A DNA stretch of 64,000 nucleotides from CAZQQU01 sp964595625 (lineage in GTDB: Bacteria > Bacteroidota > Bacteroidia > Flavobacteriales > Flavobacteriaceae), in contig CAZQQU010000004.1 in the NCBI GenBank assembly GCA_964595625.1, positions 118,588 to 182,587 of the forward strand, read 5' to 3'. The notes beneath the pieces are model-generated. The model did no database searches. It saw only the letters and a list, made by a program, of their open reading frames with translations, and was not told the DNA's origin. A program made the translations under genes and the position numbers. Each line of letters opens with the position of its first letter. Within the stretch, counting starts at the first letter, position 1. Shown here one piece after another: positions 50,082 to 58,484 of the stretch.

Positions 50082-51003
50082 CTTTAGCTTGTTGATACTC
50101 TTGAATTAAATTTCTCATAATTTCGGATACCGGAAGTATGCTGTGAATCAATCCCGAGACTTGTCCAATTTCTAACTCTCCTTCTTCCAAATCCCCTTCA
50201 AACATACCTCTTTTGGCTCGTGCTCTGCCCAATAATCGTTGGAGTTCTTCGACACTGGCACCGGCTTGGTATAATTCTGCCACCTGCTGATAAAATTTAT
50301 TTTTAATCAGTCGTACTGGAGCTAATTCTTTAAGAGTCAGAACCGTATCACCTTCTTGGGCTTGGACAATGGCCTGTTTAAAATCAGGATGCGCAGACGA
50401 CTCCTCACTAGCGGCAAATCGACTACCAATTTGTACGCCATCAGCACCCAGCACCATGGCCGCCAACATAGCCCGACCGGTAGCAATCCCTCCGGCAGCA
50501 ATTAAGGGAATGTCAATGTGTTCCCGAACCATCGGAATCAAAGTCAATGTGGTGGTCTCTTCACGACCATTGTGTCCACCGGCTTCAAATCCCTCTGCTA
50601 CCACTGCATCCACTCCTGCTTCTTGAGCTTTTAAAGCAAATTTTACACTACTGACTACATGCACCACTGTAATGCCATTTTCTTTTAACATAGGAGTGTA
50701 CAGGCGAGGATTACCGGCAGAAGTAAAAACGATTTTGATTTTTTCTTGAAGAATTATTTCAATAATCTCCTCTAAATTGGGATACAACATCGGGATATTG
50801 ACTCCAAAAGGTTTGTCGGTAGCTTGCTTGCACTTTTGGATGTTTTCCCGAAGGATGTCGGGATACATCGACCCGGCACCCAACAATCCCAAACCGCCGT
50901 GATTACTCACCGCACTGGCTAAACGCCACCCACTATTCCAAATCATCCCTCCCTGTACTATGGGATATTGAATTTTAAAAAGATCAACTAGCTTACGATT
51001 CAT
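50062..51003 (-). CDS. Nitronate monooxygenase (2-nitropropane dioxygenase family)
   Basis: 313 residues, FMN-dependent TIM barrel. Typical segments: IQYPIVQGGM at the N-terminus, VVAEGFEAGGHNGRE in the middle (the His of this stretch is catalytic in the family), and the phosphate-binding IPLIAAGGIATGRAMLAAMVLGADGVQIGSRF. Members oxidise toxic alkyl nitronates; the same superfamily includes FabK enoyl-ACP reductases. Because fabI is present at 35377, the nitronate role seems the better guess. Its ATG directly follows the stop of the subtilase gene, and DUF481 overlaps its end. Confidence 0.87.
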   Translation of the reverse strand: MNRKLVDLFKIQYPIVQGGMIWNSGWRLASAVSNHGGLGLLGAGSMYPDILRENIQKCKQATDKPFGVNIPMLYPNLEEIIEIILQEKIKIVFTSAGNPRLYTPMLKENGITVVHVVSSVKFALKAQEAGVDAVVAEGFEAGGHNGREETTTLTLIPMVREHIDIPLIAAGGIATGRAMLAAMVLGADGVQIGSRFAASEESSAHPDFKQAIVQAQEGDTVLTLKELAPVRLIKNKFYQQVAELYQAGASVEELQRLLGRARAKRGMFEGDLEEGELEIGQVSGLIHSILPVSEIMRNLIQEYQQAKDVSQYF

Positions 51004-52605
51004 TTATTTCTTTAAAAACTTAAACGAATTGGAATGTCCTGCCCGGATAATAGTTAAAAAATACATACCGCTGGGCAGTTGCGATACATCAATTTTTCCG
51101 GAGGTAGCTGCTCCAGCAATCACCATTAATGGTTGACCCAGTATATTACTGATATGCAATTCATAATCCGACTCTGGGCTTTCAAAATACAAGACCTCCT
51201 CCACCGGATTGGGATACCATTTTAAAGACAAATGAGTATGTTCGGTATAAGACAACACCACTTGCAAAGCTTGGCTAAAATTCGGGATACCATAACCCAT
51301 TTGGTGGGTAGGATTTTGATATAAATGAGCCGATTCGCGTATAATTTGTCGTATGGTTTCGTTGGGGATATCTAGGTTAGCTTGCCAAAGACAAGCGGCT
51401 AAGCCGGCCAAAATAGGTGAACTAAATGATGTTCCATTTCCCGTACTCACCGAATTGTTGGGGTTAATATTGTAAGCATCTCTACCTTGTGCCATCACGT
51501 CGGGTTTAACACGGCCATCGTAGGTAGGACCTATGGAGCTAAAAGAGACATATTCTCCTTGGTCATCTACCGCACCAACAGTAAAAATACCTTTGGCATC
51601 GGCGGGGGTGGTGATCCACGGAAAACTGGAATTGCCTCCATTTCCAGCGGAATTTACTAACAACATGCCTTTTTCAGCACCTATATTGGCTCCCCGGGCG
51701 GCCCAAGTAGTCTCGCCATCTAAATCTTGATAGCGATGCGAATGGTTCGGATTATCATATTCCCGATAACCCAAGGAAGTATTTACTACGTGAACACCCA
51801 AACTATCTGCTCGCTCCAAAGCTTCTACCCAGTAGGCTTCTTCCACCGGAGTTTCTGAGCCGGAATCTTCGGTTCTAAATAAATAATACGAAGCATCCGG
51901 AGCGGTACCTACAAATAAATCTTCGATATAACCCGCTGCTGTACTCAAGGTGCGTGTACCGTGCGAATGGTTAATGGTAATTTCTTCCTGCCTTTCCACA
52001 AAATCATACGTTCCTAACAGCTTACCGTTATCCCGCATCCGTGCAAATCCTCCAGCAGAATTCACACCCGGATAGCCACTATCCATAAAAGCGATAACCA
52101 TTCCCTCGCCGGTATAGCCTTGCTGGTGTAAATAATCACCGGCCAACATCTCAATTTGATTGGAGGCCAAACCGTAGTCAAATTCCGTTCTAGTTTCTAT
52201 TTCTAAAAATTTGTCGGGTTGCGGTTCGTTGCCCGGACTAAAGTTCAACGTTTTATTGGCATATTCAATCGCCTCTACAAAATCCAATTCGATTAAATCT
52301 TCTATTTGGGATAAATTACCTCGAACATATACCGCATTAAACCATTTGGATTTGGCCAATACCGTAATACCCGGCTGCGCTTTGAGTAGCGTAATATAAT
52401 TTTCATTGACCGGCACATCCCGTTCATCAATCGGAATCTGATGCAAGGCTTTTCGATCTAAAGCAGCTTGGGTTAAAATAGTTAAGGGATTATCAATCGA
52501 TTCTTGTACATTTTCTTTATCAGTTAAGAATATATAGGCATCCTCAATTTGAGAATACGACAGTACAGAAAATAAGCAAAAGAGTAATAGGGCTTTGATT
52601 TTCAT
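51004..52605 (-). CDS. Secreted subtilisin-like serine protease (S8) with T9SS sorting domain
   Basis: 533 residues from ATG 52605. Signal peptide 1-19; an inhibitor-like propeptide at about 20-130; the catalytic domain 145-450 with the full triad Asp175 (AFMDSGYPG), His215 (NHSHGTRT) and Ser393 (GTSFSSPILAG), and the oxyanion Asn322 (SAGNGGNSS). A type A T9SS sorting domain occupies the last 75 residues (KWYNPVEEVLYFESP to FKFLKK). It is exported over the outer membrane and probably digests proteins outside the cell. The frame reaches 10 codons further to 52635 through a perfect -7 box, so the later ATG is right. Confidence 0.93.
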   Translation of the reverse strand: MKIKALLLFCLFSVLSYSQIEDAYIFLTDKENVQESIDNPLTILTQAALDRKALHQIPIDERDVPVNENYITLLKAQPGITVLAKSKWFNAVYVRGNLSQIEDLIELDFVEAIEYANKTLNFSPGNEPQPDKFLEIETRTEFDYGLASNQIEMLAGDYLHQQGYTGEGMVIAFMDSGYPGVNSAGGFARMRDNGKLLGTYDFVERQEEITINHSHGTRTLSTAAGYIEDLFVGTAPDASYYLFRTEDSGSETPVEEAYWVEALERADSLGVHVVNTSLGYREYDNPNHSHRYQDLDGETTWAARGANIGAEKGMLLVNSAGNGGNSSFPWITTPADAKGIFTVGAVDDQGEYVSFSSIGPTYDGRVKPDVMAQGRDAYNINPNNSVSTGNGTSFSSPILAGLAACLWQANLDIPNETIRQIIRESAHLYQNPTHQMGYGIPNFSQALQVVLSYTEHTHLSLKWYPNPVEEVLYFESPESDYELHISNILGQPLMVIAGAATSGKIDVSQLPSGMYFLTIIRAGHSNSFKFLKK

Positions 52606-52624
52606 AATCAGAAAATTTGAAACC

Positions 52625-52632
52625 CAAATATA
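52625..52632 (-). promoter_or_regulatory. -7 promoter box of the subtilase gene
   Basis: Minus strand TATATTTG, a perfect TAnnTTTG, 19 bases before the ATG at 52605. It overlaps the longer frame and decides the start. Confidence 0.5.
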
Positions 52633-52663
52633 CAATAAATTTAAAGGAGGTTAAGGAGTGTTC

Positions 52664-53839
52664 TTAAGAAATTACACCACTTCCCAACAACTCATCGTTT
52701 TGATACCACGCCACAAACTGCCCTTCGGCTATCGCCATTTGGGGCTGGTCAAAAATTACATACAACCCATTTTCAGTTTGATGAAGTACTGCTTTCTCCA
52801 GGGGTTGTCGGTAGCGAATTCGGGCACAGACCTCCATGGTTTGACCCACTCCGATTTGTAAATCTTCCCGGACCCAGTGAATTTCTTCGGGTTTCACGAA
52901 AACTCCCCGGCGGTATAAACCGGGATGATTTTTGCCTTGACCCGTATAAATAATATTTTCGCTAACGTCGGTATCAATAATAAACAAAGGTTCTTGGGTG
53001 CCACCCACAGCCAAACCCTTTCGTTGGCCTTTGGTAAAATAATGAGCTCCTTGATGTTGACCCACAACCTTACCGTCACTTAACTCATACGTAAACTTAG
53101 TACTCAATGCCTCGGGGGTTTCTTCTAACTGGAATGGTTGTTTATACAACGGACTATCCGCAGGAATTTCAACAATGTTACCCACTTTGGGTTGGAGTTG
53201 CTGTTGTAAAAATTCGGGCAATCGAACTTTTCCAATAAAACACAAACCTTGCGAATCCCGTTTCTCGGCGGTGACCAGTCCTTGTTCTTTAGCGATTTGG
53301 CGTACTTCCGATTTTAATAAGTTCCCTATAGGGAAAAGTGTTTTGGCCAACTGTTTTTGCGAAAGTTGACACAAAAAATAAGATTGATCTTTGGAACTAT
53401 CTTTCCCAGCGAGCAACCGATAGCGGGTGGTTCCGTTATCCTGGATTTCCTCTTTTTGACAATAATGACCGGTGGCGACATAGTCAGCACCTAAATCCAA
53501 AGCTATTTGAAGAAAAACATCAAATTTTATTTCTCGATTACACAACACATCTGGATTTGGTGTACGCCCCATTTCGTATTCGCGAAACATATAATCGACA
53601 ATCCGCTCTTTGTACTGCTCACTTAAATCAATGGTTTGAAAGGGTATACCCAATTTTTGAGCTACTAACATAGCGTCGTTACTGTCTTCCAACCACGGAC
53701 ACTCATCGGAAATAGTGACCGAATCATCATGCCAGTTTTTCATAAACAAGCCGATGACTTCGTAGCCCTGTTGTTGTAACAACCAAGCTGCCACACTTGA
53801 ATCTACACCTCCGCTAAGTCCAACTACTACTCGTTTCAT
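52664..53839 (-). CDS. mnmA: tRNA-specific 2-thiouridylase
   Basis: Puts sulfur on U34 of the tRNAs for Lys, Glu and Gln, using ATP and a persulfide relay. 391 residues. PP-loop SGGVDSS is at 9-15; the catalytic cysteines are in DVLCNREIKFD (about 101) and SQGLCFIGKV (about 198); the C-terminal beta barrel follows. Length and motifs are standard for the bacterial enzyme. A perfect -7 box is found at 53886-53893. Downstream comes the subtilase gene with its own promoter. Confidence 0.95.
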   Translation of the reverse strand: MKRVVVGLSGGVDSSVAAWLLQQQGYEVIGLFMKNWHDDSVTISDECPWLEDSNDAMLVAQKLGIPFQTIDLSEQYKERIVDYMFREYEMGRTPNPDVLCNREIKFDVFLQIALDLGADYVATGHYCQKEEIQDNGTTRYRLLAGKDSSKDQSYFLCQLSQKQLAKTLFPIGNLLKSEVRQIAKEQGLVTAEKRDSQGLCFIGKVRLPEFLQQQLQPKVGNIVEIPADSPLYKQPFQLEETPEALSTKFTYELSDGKVVGQHQGAHYFTKGQRKGLAVGGTQEPLFIIDTDVSENIIYTGQGKNHPGLYRRGVFVKPEEIHWVREDLQIGVGQTMEVCARIRYRQPLEKAVLHQTENGLYVIFDQPQMAIAEGQFVAWYQNDELLGSGVIS

Positions 53840-53885
53840 ACGTACTACCTTTCTGGGTAAAATTGGGTCAATAATTTTAGAAGCA

Positions 53886-53893
53886 CAAAATTA
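53886..53893 (-). promoter_or_regulatory. -7 promoter box of mnmA
   Basis: Minus strand TAATTTTG, a perfect TAnnTTTG, 46 bases before the ATG. It lies directly behind the yidC terminator. Confidence 0.45.
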
Positions 53894-53902
53894 CAAAATA
53901 AA

Positions 53903-53930
53903 AAAAGAGAAAGTTTTGGCTTTCTCTTTT
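53903..53930 (-). terminator. Rho-independent terminator after yidC
   Basis: Arms AAAAGAGAAAG (53903-53913) and CTTTCTCTTTT (53920-53930) with a 6-base loop; on the minus strand the stem is followed by a T run. Confidence 0.8.
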
Positions 53931-53953
53931 CTTTAACTGCTATGGAAAAATTC

Positions 53954-55861
53954 TTATTTTTTTCGTTGATTCTCTCGCGCTTGCTTTTGCTTTTCCGCTT
54001 GTTCCATCAACTCTTGCATTTTTCGCTGAAATCGACTTTGCTTTTTGGGCTGTTGTTTTTTATACTCAATATTAGCTAAAATCTTTTTCTCATCAATCAC
54101 AAAATGTTTAATAACTAGCATTATACCTATGGTAATCAAATTGGATATAAAAAAGTACAGTGAAAGACCACTGGCATAATTATTAAAGAAAAAGAGCATA
54201 AAGATAGGCGAAATGTACATAATGAATTTCATATTGGGCATACCCGGCTGTTGTGGCATTTGGGTTTGACCCATGGTCATCATCATATATATAAAAATGG
54301 CTATGGAGGCCAAAATAGGAAACAAACTCACGTGCGATCCATAAAACGGAATATGAAAAGATAATTCGATGATGCTGTCATAACTTGACAAGTCGTCTGC
54401 CCATAAAAACCCTTCATGCCGCAACTGGAAGGCGGATGGAAAGAACATAAAGAGGGCATAAAACACCGGCAATTGCATCAAGGCAGGTAAACATCCCGCC
54501 ATAGGATTGGCTCCGGCTTTGTTATACAACGCCATGGTTTCTTGTTGGCGTTTCATCGCGTTGTCTTTGTATTTTTTATTGATTTCTTCAATCTCGGGAC
54601 GCAGTATTTTCATCTTAGCTTGAGATAGATACTGCTTATACTGAACCGGTGACAAGGCTATTTTTACCAAAATCGTCATCAGAATAATCACCCAACCATA
54701 ATTGGGTAACCACGAACTGAGGAAACTAAATAAAGGTGTAAATAAGTATTTGTTAATCCAACCAAAAATCCCCCACCCTAGGGATACTACTTCGTCTAAA
54801 TTACGGTCGTAAGGATTTAATATCCGGTAATCAGTGGGACCAAAATACCAATCCATGGTATAAGACAATTCACCCGATTGGTACTCAAGAGGAATTTTAG
54901 AAACAAAATTTTTGGTATATACGGTATCAATGGTTTCGTCTTCAACCAAATTGTACGACTCCATTCGAGCCTTTTTAAAAGGGGTATCGGTTAGTAATAT
55001 AGAAGAAAAATGGTGTTGTTTATAAGCAATATAAGTCACCTCTGAGGCTTCAGTATTGGTGCTTTTACGTTGACCTAAGTAATCGTCTTTACCGTTTTCA
55101 TATTCATAAATTACTTCCGTATAACGATTTTCGTAGGAGACACTTTTAGATTTTCTATAGGTTTTAAGTTGCCATTCTAATTCGGGTTGTTGTGACGTGT
55201 TAAACAACGGACTCATACCTTGCGATTGAATTGCAAAATCAATCATATATTCTCCGGGTTTTAAGGCATAGCGGTATTCTAAATAATTGTCACCTGTAGA
55301 TTTTAATTTCATCGACAACACCGTAGTATCACCCGTTTTATATACTTCTGGAGTAAATAATAAATCTCGGGTATTTAAAATACGATTCTCAGAAGAAAAC
55401 TGTAGATTAAACGTGGAGTTACCATCTTTTATCAAATAAATAGGAATCGAATCGTGGGTTTTAAATTGTTTTAAAACCACTTCTTCCGGATAGCCTCCTT
55501 GGGTGTTAACCTTAAGTAACAAGACATCGTTTTCGATGGTGGTTGTGGTTGCTTCGGCTTGAATTTGTGACACCGCTAAAGATCCATAGCGGTTTCTTAA
55601 ATTTTCCAGACGCAACGAATCTAGGTATTTTGCAACTATCGAATCAGCTACCCCTTCCATCGATTCCATGGCCGCCACAGTGGTATCCACTTGTTGCAAA
55701 TTTTCAATTGGATCTTCCTGAACTACTTGTTCATTCGTTTGGGGCGTTGTTTCTACCACTTCTTGTTGGTCGGGTGCATTGCGTGAAATCATCCACAACA
55801 AAATCAAACCTATTAAAACAAACCCTATAAACGAATTGATATCAAATTTTTTTTGTTCCAT
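53954..55861 (-). CDS. yidC: Membrane protein insertase YidC
   Basis: Inserts and folds inner membrane proteins, alone or with SecYEG. 635 residues. A first helix at about 9-24 (FIGFVLIGLILLWMISRN), a large periplasmic beta domain (about 80-355), then the conserved Oxa1/YidC core at about 370-585. The core holds the segments GWVIILMTILVKIALSPVQY, the coiled C1 loop with EIEEINKKYKDNAMKRQQE, and GCLPALMQLPVFYALFMFF. The tail is basic (KQQPKKQSRFQRKMQ), as expected for ribosome contact. It starts 23 bases after the pyrG stop and is ended by a clear terminator, so pyrG-yidC is an operon, as in many Flavobacteriia. Confidence 0.96.
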   Translation of the reverse strand: MEQKKFDINSFIGFVLIGLILLWMISRNAPDQQEVVETTPQTNEQVVQEDPIENLQQVDTTVAAMESMEGVADSIVAKYLDSLRLENLRNRYGSLAVSQIQAEATTTTIENDVLLLKVNTQGGYPEEVVLKQFKTHDSIPIYLIKDGNSTFNLQFSSENRILNTRDLLFTPEVYKTGDTTVLSMKLKSTGDNYLEYRYALKPGEYMIDFAIQSQGMSPLFNTSQQPELEWQLKTYRKSKSVSYENRYTEVIYEYENGKDDYLGQRKSTNTEASEVTYIAYKQHHFSSILLTDTPFKKARMESYNLVEDETIDTVYTKNFVSKIPLEYQSGELSYTMDWYFGPTDYRILNPYDRNLDEVVSLGWGIFGWINKYLFTPLFSFLSSWLPNYGWVIILMTILVKIALSPVQYKQYLSQAKMKILRPEIEEINKKYKDNAMKRQQETMALYNKAGANPMAGCLPALMQLPVFYALFMFFPSAFQLRHEGFLWADDLSSYDSIIELSFHIPFYGSHVSLFPILASIAIFIYMMMTMGQTQMPQQPGMPNMKFIMYISPIFMLFFFNNYASGLSLYFFISNLITIGIMLVIKHFVIDEKKILANIEYKKQQPKKQSRFQRKMQELMEQAEKQKQARENQRKK

Positions 55862-55884
55862 TATTAATACTTACTGAGAGATAT

Positions 55885-57498
55885 TTACTTGTTTTTATGG
55901 TGCGTAGCCGCTTGTACAAAATGCACAAAAAGTGGATGAGGAGATGCTACAGTACTCTTGTATTCGGGGTGGTATTGAACTCCCACAAACCAAGGGTGGT
56001 CTTCAACTTCCACGATTTCTACCAGTCCTGTATCGGGATTGATACCCGTGGTTTTCATACCCGCTTTTTCAAGAACCTCTTGAAAACTGTTGTTATACTC
56101 ATAACGGTGTCGGTGACGCTCTTCAATGATGTCTTGTTGATACACCTGAGACACAATACTGTTAGGAACTAACTGGCACTTCCAGGCTCCCAAACGCATG
56201 GTTCCACCTTTATCCATTATTGATTTTTGAGCTTCCATCAAATCGATCACCGGGTGCGGAGTTTCGGGAAACATTTCTGTAGAATTGGCTTCTGAGAGTC
56301 CCAAAACATTTCGAGCAAATTCAATAACTGCCATTTGCATACCCAAACAAATTCCCAAAAAGGGAATTTTATTTTCACGGGCGTATTGAACCGCAAGTAT
56401 TTTCCCTTCTATACCGCGCTCACCAAAACCTGGAGCAACTAATATTCCTTCTACTTCTCCTAATTTTTCGGCTAGGTTTTCAGGTGTTAAAAACTCGGAA
56501 TGAACGGGGATCACCCGTACTGCGGTTTCATTTGCTGAACCTGCATGAATCAGAGATTCTAATATAGATTTGTAAGAATCCAATAACTCCACATACTTAC
56601 CCACCAAAGCAATTCTTACACGTTCTTTGGGATTTTTTAACCGGTGTAAAAATTCATTCCATTGGGTCAGTTGGGGTGCCCCCGTATCGGCCAGTTCTAA
56701 TTTTCTTAAAACAATGGTATCCAGTCCTTCTTCCAACATCAAATTGGGCACATCATAAATCGTAGAAGCATCGATAGATTCGATCACTGCTTCTTTATCG
56801 ACGTTGCAAAACAAAGCCAACTTCACTCGCAAATCGTCTGGCAAGTGATGCTCGGTACGACAAACAATGATATCAGCCTGTATACCACTCTCCATCAGAG
56901 TTTTCACCGAGTGTTGAGTAGGTTTGGTCTTCAATTCACCTGTCGCTGATAAAAAAGGAACCAACGTCAGGTGGATTACCACCGATCTATTTTTACCTAA
57001 TTCCCAACGTAATTGCCGAACCGATTCAATATAGGGTAACGACTCGATGTCGCCCACCGTACCACCAATTTCGGTAATCACAATATCATAATCCCCACTT
57101 TTTCCTAAATCTTGAATACGTTCTTTGATTTCATTAGTGATATGTGGGATAACTTGAACCGTTTTTCCTAAAAATTCACCCCGACGTTCTTTTTCAATCA
57201 CACGCTGATAAATTCGTCCGGTGGTAACATTATTAGCTTGCGAAGTAGGAACGTTTAAGAACCGTTCGTAATGTCCTAAATCCAAATCGGTTTCTGCCCC
57301 GTCATTGGTTACATAACACTCGCCATGTTCATACGGATTGAGTGTTCCGGGATCGATATTGATATAAGGATCTAATTTTTGTATGGTCACTCGATACCCT
57401 CGCGCTTGTAGTAATTTGGCCAGTGAAGCCGCTATAATTCCTTTTCCTAAAGAAGAACTTACACCGCCGGTTACGAAGATATATTTGGTGTTTGCCAT
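55885..57498 (-). CDS. pyrG: CTP synthase
   Basis: Makes CTP from UTP with ATP and glutamine. 537 residues. N-terminal synthase domain with GGVSSSLGKGI (about 11-21), KLDPYINIDPGT and the GEVYVTNDGAETDLDLGHYERF-type block (here GECYVTNDGAETD). The C-terminal glutamine amidotransferase domain has the nucleophile Cys in PFLGICLGMQMAVIEFARN (about 380) and the His-Glu pair in QYHPEYKS near the end. Full length, no oddities. First gene of the operon with yidC. Confidence 0.97.
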   Translation of the reverse strand: MANTKYIFVTGGVSSSLGKGIIAASLAKLLQARGYRVTIQKLDPYINIDPGTLNPYEHGECYVTNDGAETDLDLGHYERFLNVPTSQANNVTTGRIYQRVIEKERRGEFLGKTVQVIPHITNEIKERIQDLGKSGDYDIVITEIGGTVGDIESLPYIESVRQLRWELGKNRSVVIHLTLVPFLSATGELKTKPTQHSVKTLMESGIQADIIVCRTEHHLPDDLRVKLALFCNVDKEAVIESIDASTIYDVPNLMLEEGLDTIVLRKLELADTGAPQLTQWNEFLHRLKNPKERVRIALVGKYVELLDSYKSILESLIHAGSANETAVRVIPVHSEFLTPENLAEKLGEVEGILVAPGFGERGIEGKILAVQYARENKIPFLGICLGMQMAVIEFARNVLGLSEANSTEMFPETPHPVIDLMEAQKSIMDKGGTMRLGAWKCQLVPNSIVSQVYQQDIIEERHRHRYEYNNSFQEVLEKAGMKTTGINPDTGLVEIVEVEDHPWFVGVQYHPEYKSTVASPHPLFVHFVQAATHHKNK

Positions 57499-57832
57499 TA
57501 CTGATAGTGGATTGTATTACTGTTACTATTTATCAGTGGGCAAAAGTACAAATTTGAATCGAGAAACTGCAAGGTTTTAAAAAAAACGCAACCTAAAGTT
57601 TTTTACATTATTTCAGCAATGTTTACATAAACGTAAAAGTTTTTTCTCCAAATCCTTGTGCCCAAACAGGAGAGGGTCAAGATGATTTTGTATCGTTTAT
57701 TTTACAAAAACTTTGAACGATGCCGGTTTTAAATTAAAATATTTATTTTTAGATACATCTGTTAATTTATTGAAATGTTTTTGTAAAAAAAATGACTTTT
57801 ATACAGGATTTTTACTGTTTTTTGCTTAATTT
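57499..57832. other. Gap upstream of pyrG and the frameshifted gene
   Basis: The left end holds the pyrG promoter (minus strand). The remainder, about 57575-57830, is AT-rich, has no convincing open frame and no recognisable RNA structure. The right end leads into the promoter of the frameshifted gene. Confidence 0.55.
57541..57573 (-). promoter_or_regulatory. Promoter of the pyrG-yidC operon
   Basis: Minus strand: CTTG (57570-57573), 21-base spacer, TACTTTTG (57541-57548), a perfect TAnnTTTG, 42 bases before the pyrG ATG. Confidence 0.6.
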
Positions 57833-57864
57833 TTTGTGTAAACAAATACACTTAACTAACTTTA
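57833..57864 (+). promoter_or_regulatory. Promoter of the frameshifted gene
   Basis: TTTG (57833-57836), 20-base spacer, TAACTTTA (57857-57864), 7 of 8 matches to TAnnTTTG. The transcript would start near 57870, before the ATG at 57912. Confidence 0.5.
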
Positions 57865-57911
57865 TCCATCCAAACTGTAAAACTTCTTACCATGAACACC
57901 GAACACCGAAC

Positions 57912-58457
57912 ATGTTACGTTATGTCCTGACGTATTTATTATGCTGTAATACGGTGCTGCTTTTCTCACAAAATAGCGATTTACTCCGACTTTGGTATCT
58001 TACCAAAGTTACTATTGATAATACTGACTATATACCATCTGACTATGGATATTACCCAGATTTATTAATTGAAATAAAACATGATAAATATAATCTGACT
58101 TTAGCAGACCCCAATCATATTACAATTTATGATGACATAAAAGAATTTTTTACTGAACCTGACCGTTTTACTTTGTACCAAGGTTGGTTTGAAATACCTA
58201 CAGCTATGTGTTATGACGGACCGGATGGCCCTTGTACCACTATTTACGGAAAACATGCCAATTTTTATTACCATATTTTTTAAACCGTTTATCTATATTT
58301 TTGATCAAAACGGTGATGATTTTTCCTTAGAAATTGAAAATATCGAAGGTAACTACGGTTAATTTTTACTAAAGAAGTACAAGAAAATCATTCATGCATT
58401 CGTGATTGCCTAATTAATAGAAAAGATAAAGTAATTTCACATATTTTATTAGTTTAG
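57912..58457 (+). pseudogene. Small exported protein gene broken by two frameshifts
   Basis: From ATG 57912 a frame codes for a signal peptide (MLRYVLTYLLCCNTVLLFSQ) and a small domain with DLLRLWYLTKVTIDN and PDGPCTTIYGKHANFYY, then stops at 58281-58283 right in a run of six T. In the next frame the sequence continues sensibly without a start (FKPFIYIFDQNGDDFSLEIEN, stop at 58361-58363), and in the third frame again (LIFTKEVQENHSCIRDC, stop 58455-58457). One extra T in the run and one extra base near 58360 would join all three into a protein of about 182 residues. The intact form resembles small exported Flavobacteriia proteins of unknown role. It may be a real pseudogene or a sequencing error. 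Confidence 0.7.
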
Positions 58458-58458
58458 C

Positions 58459-58466
58459 TATCTTTC
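58459..58466 (+). promoter_or_regulatory. -7 promoter box of the M1 peptidase gene
   Basis: TATCTTTC matches TAnnTTTG at 7 of 8 positions, 18 bases before the ATG at 58485. Confidence 0.4.
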
Positions 58467-58484
58467 CAAAAAAAAAATCCTCTG

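Noticed and set aside
50062..51003. FabK-type enoyl-ACP reductase instead of nitronate monooxygenase
   Set aside because: Same superfamily, but fabI is present and the middle His motif and general look favour the nitronate monooxygenase group; left as a minor alternative.
57893..57928. Short reading frame starting at ATG 57893
   Set aside because: Only 12 codons in a different frame from the signal-peptide-bearing frame that starts at 57912.
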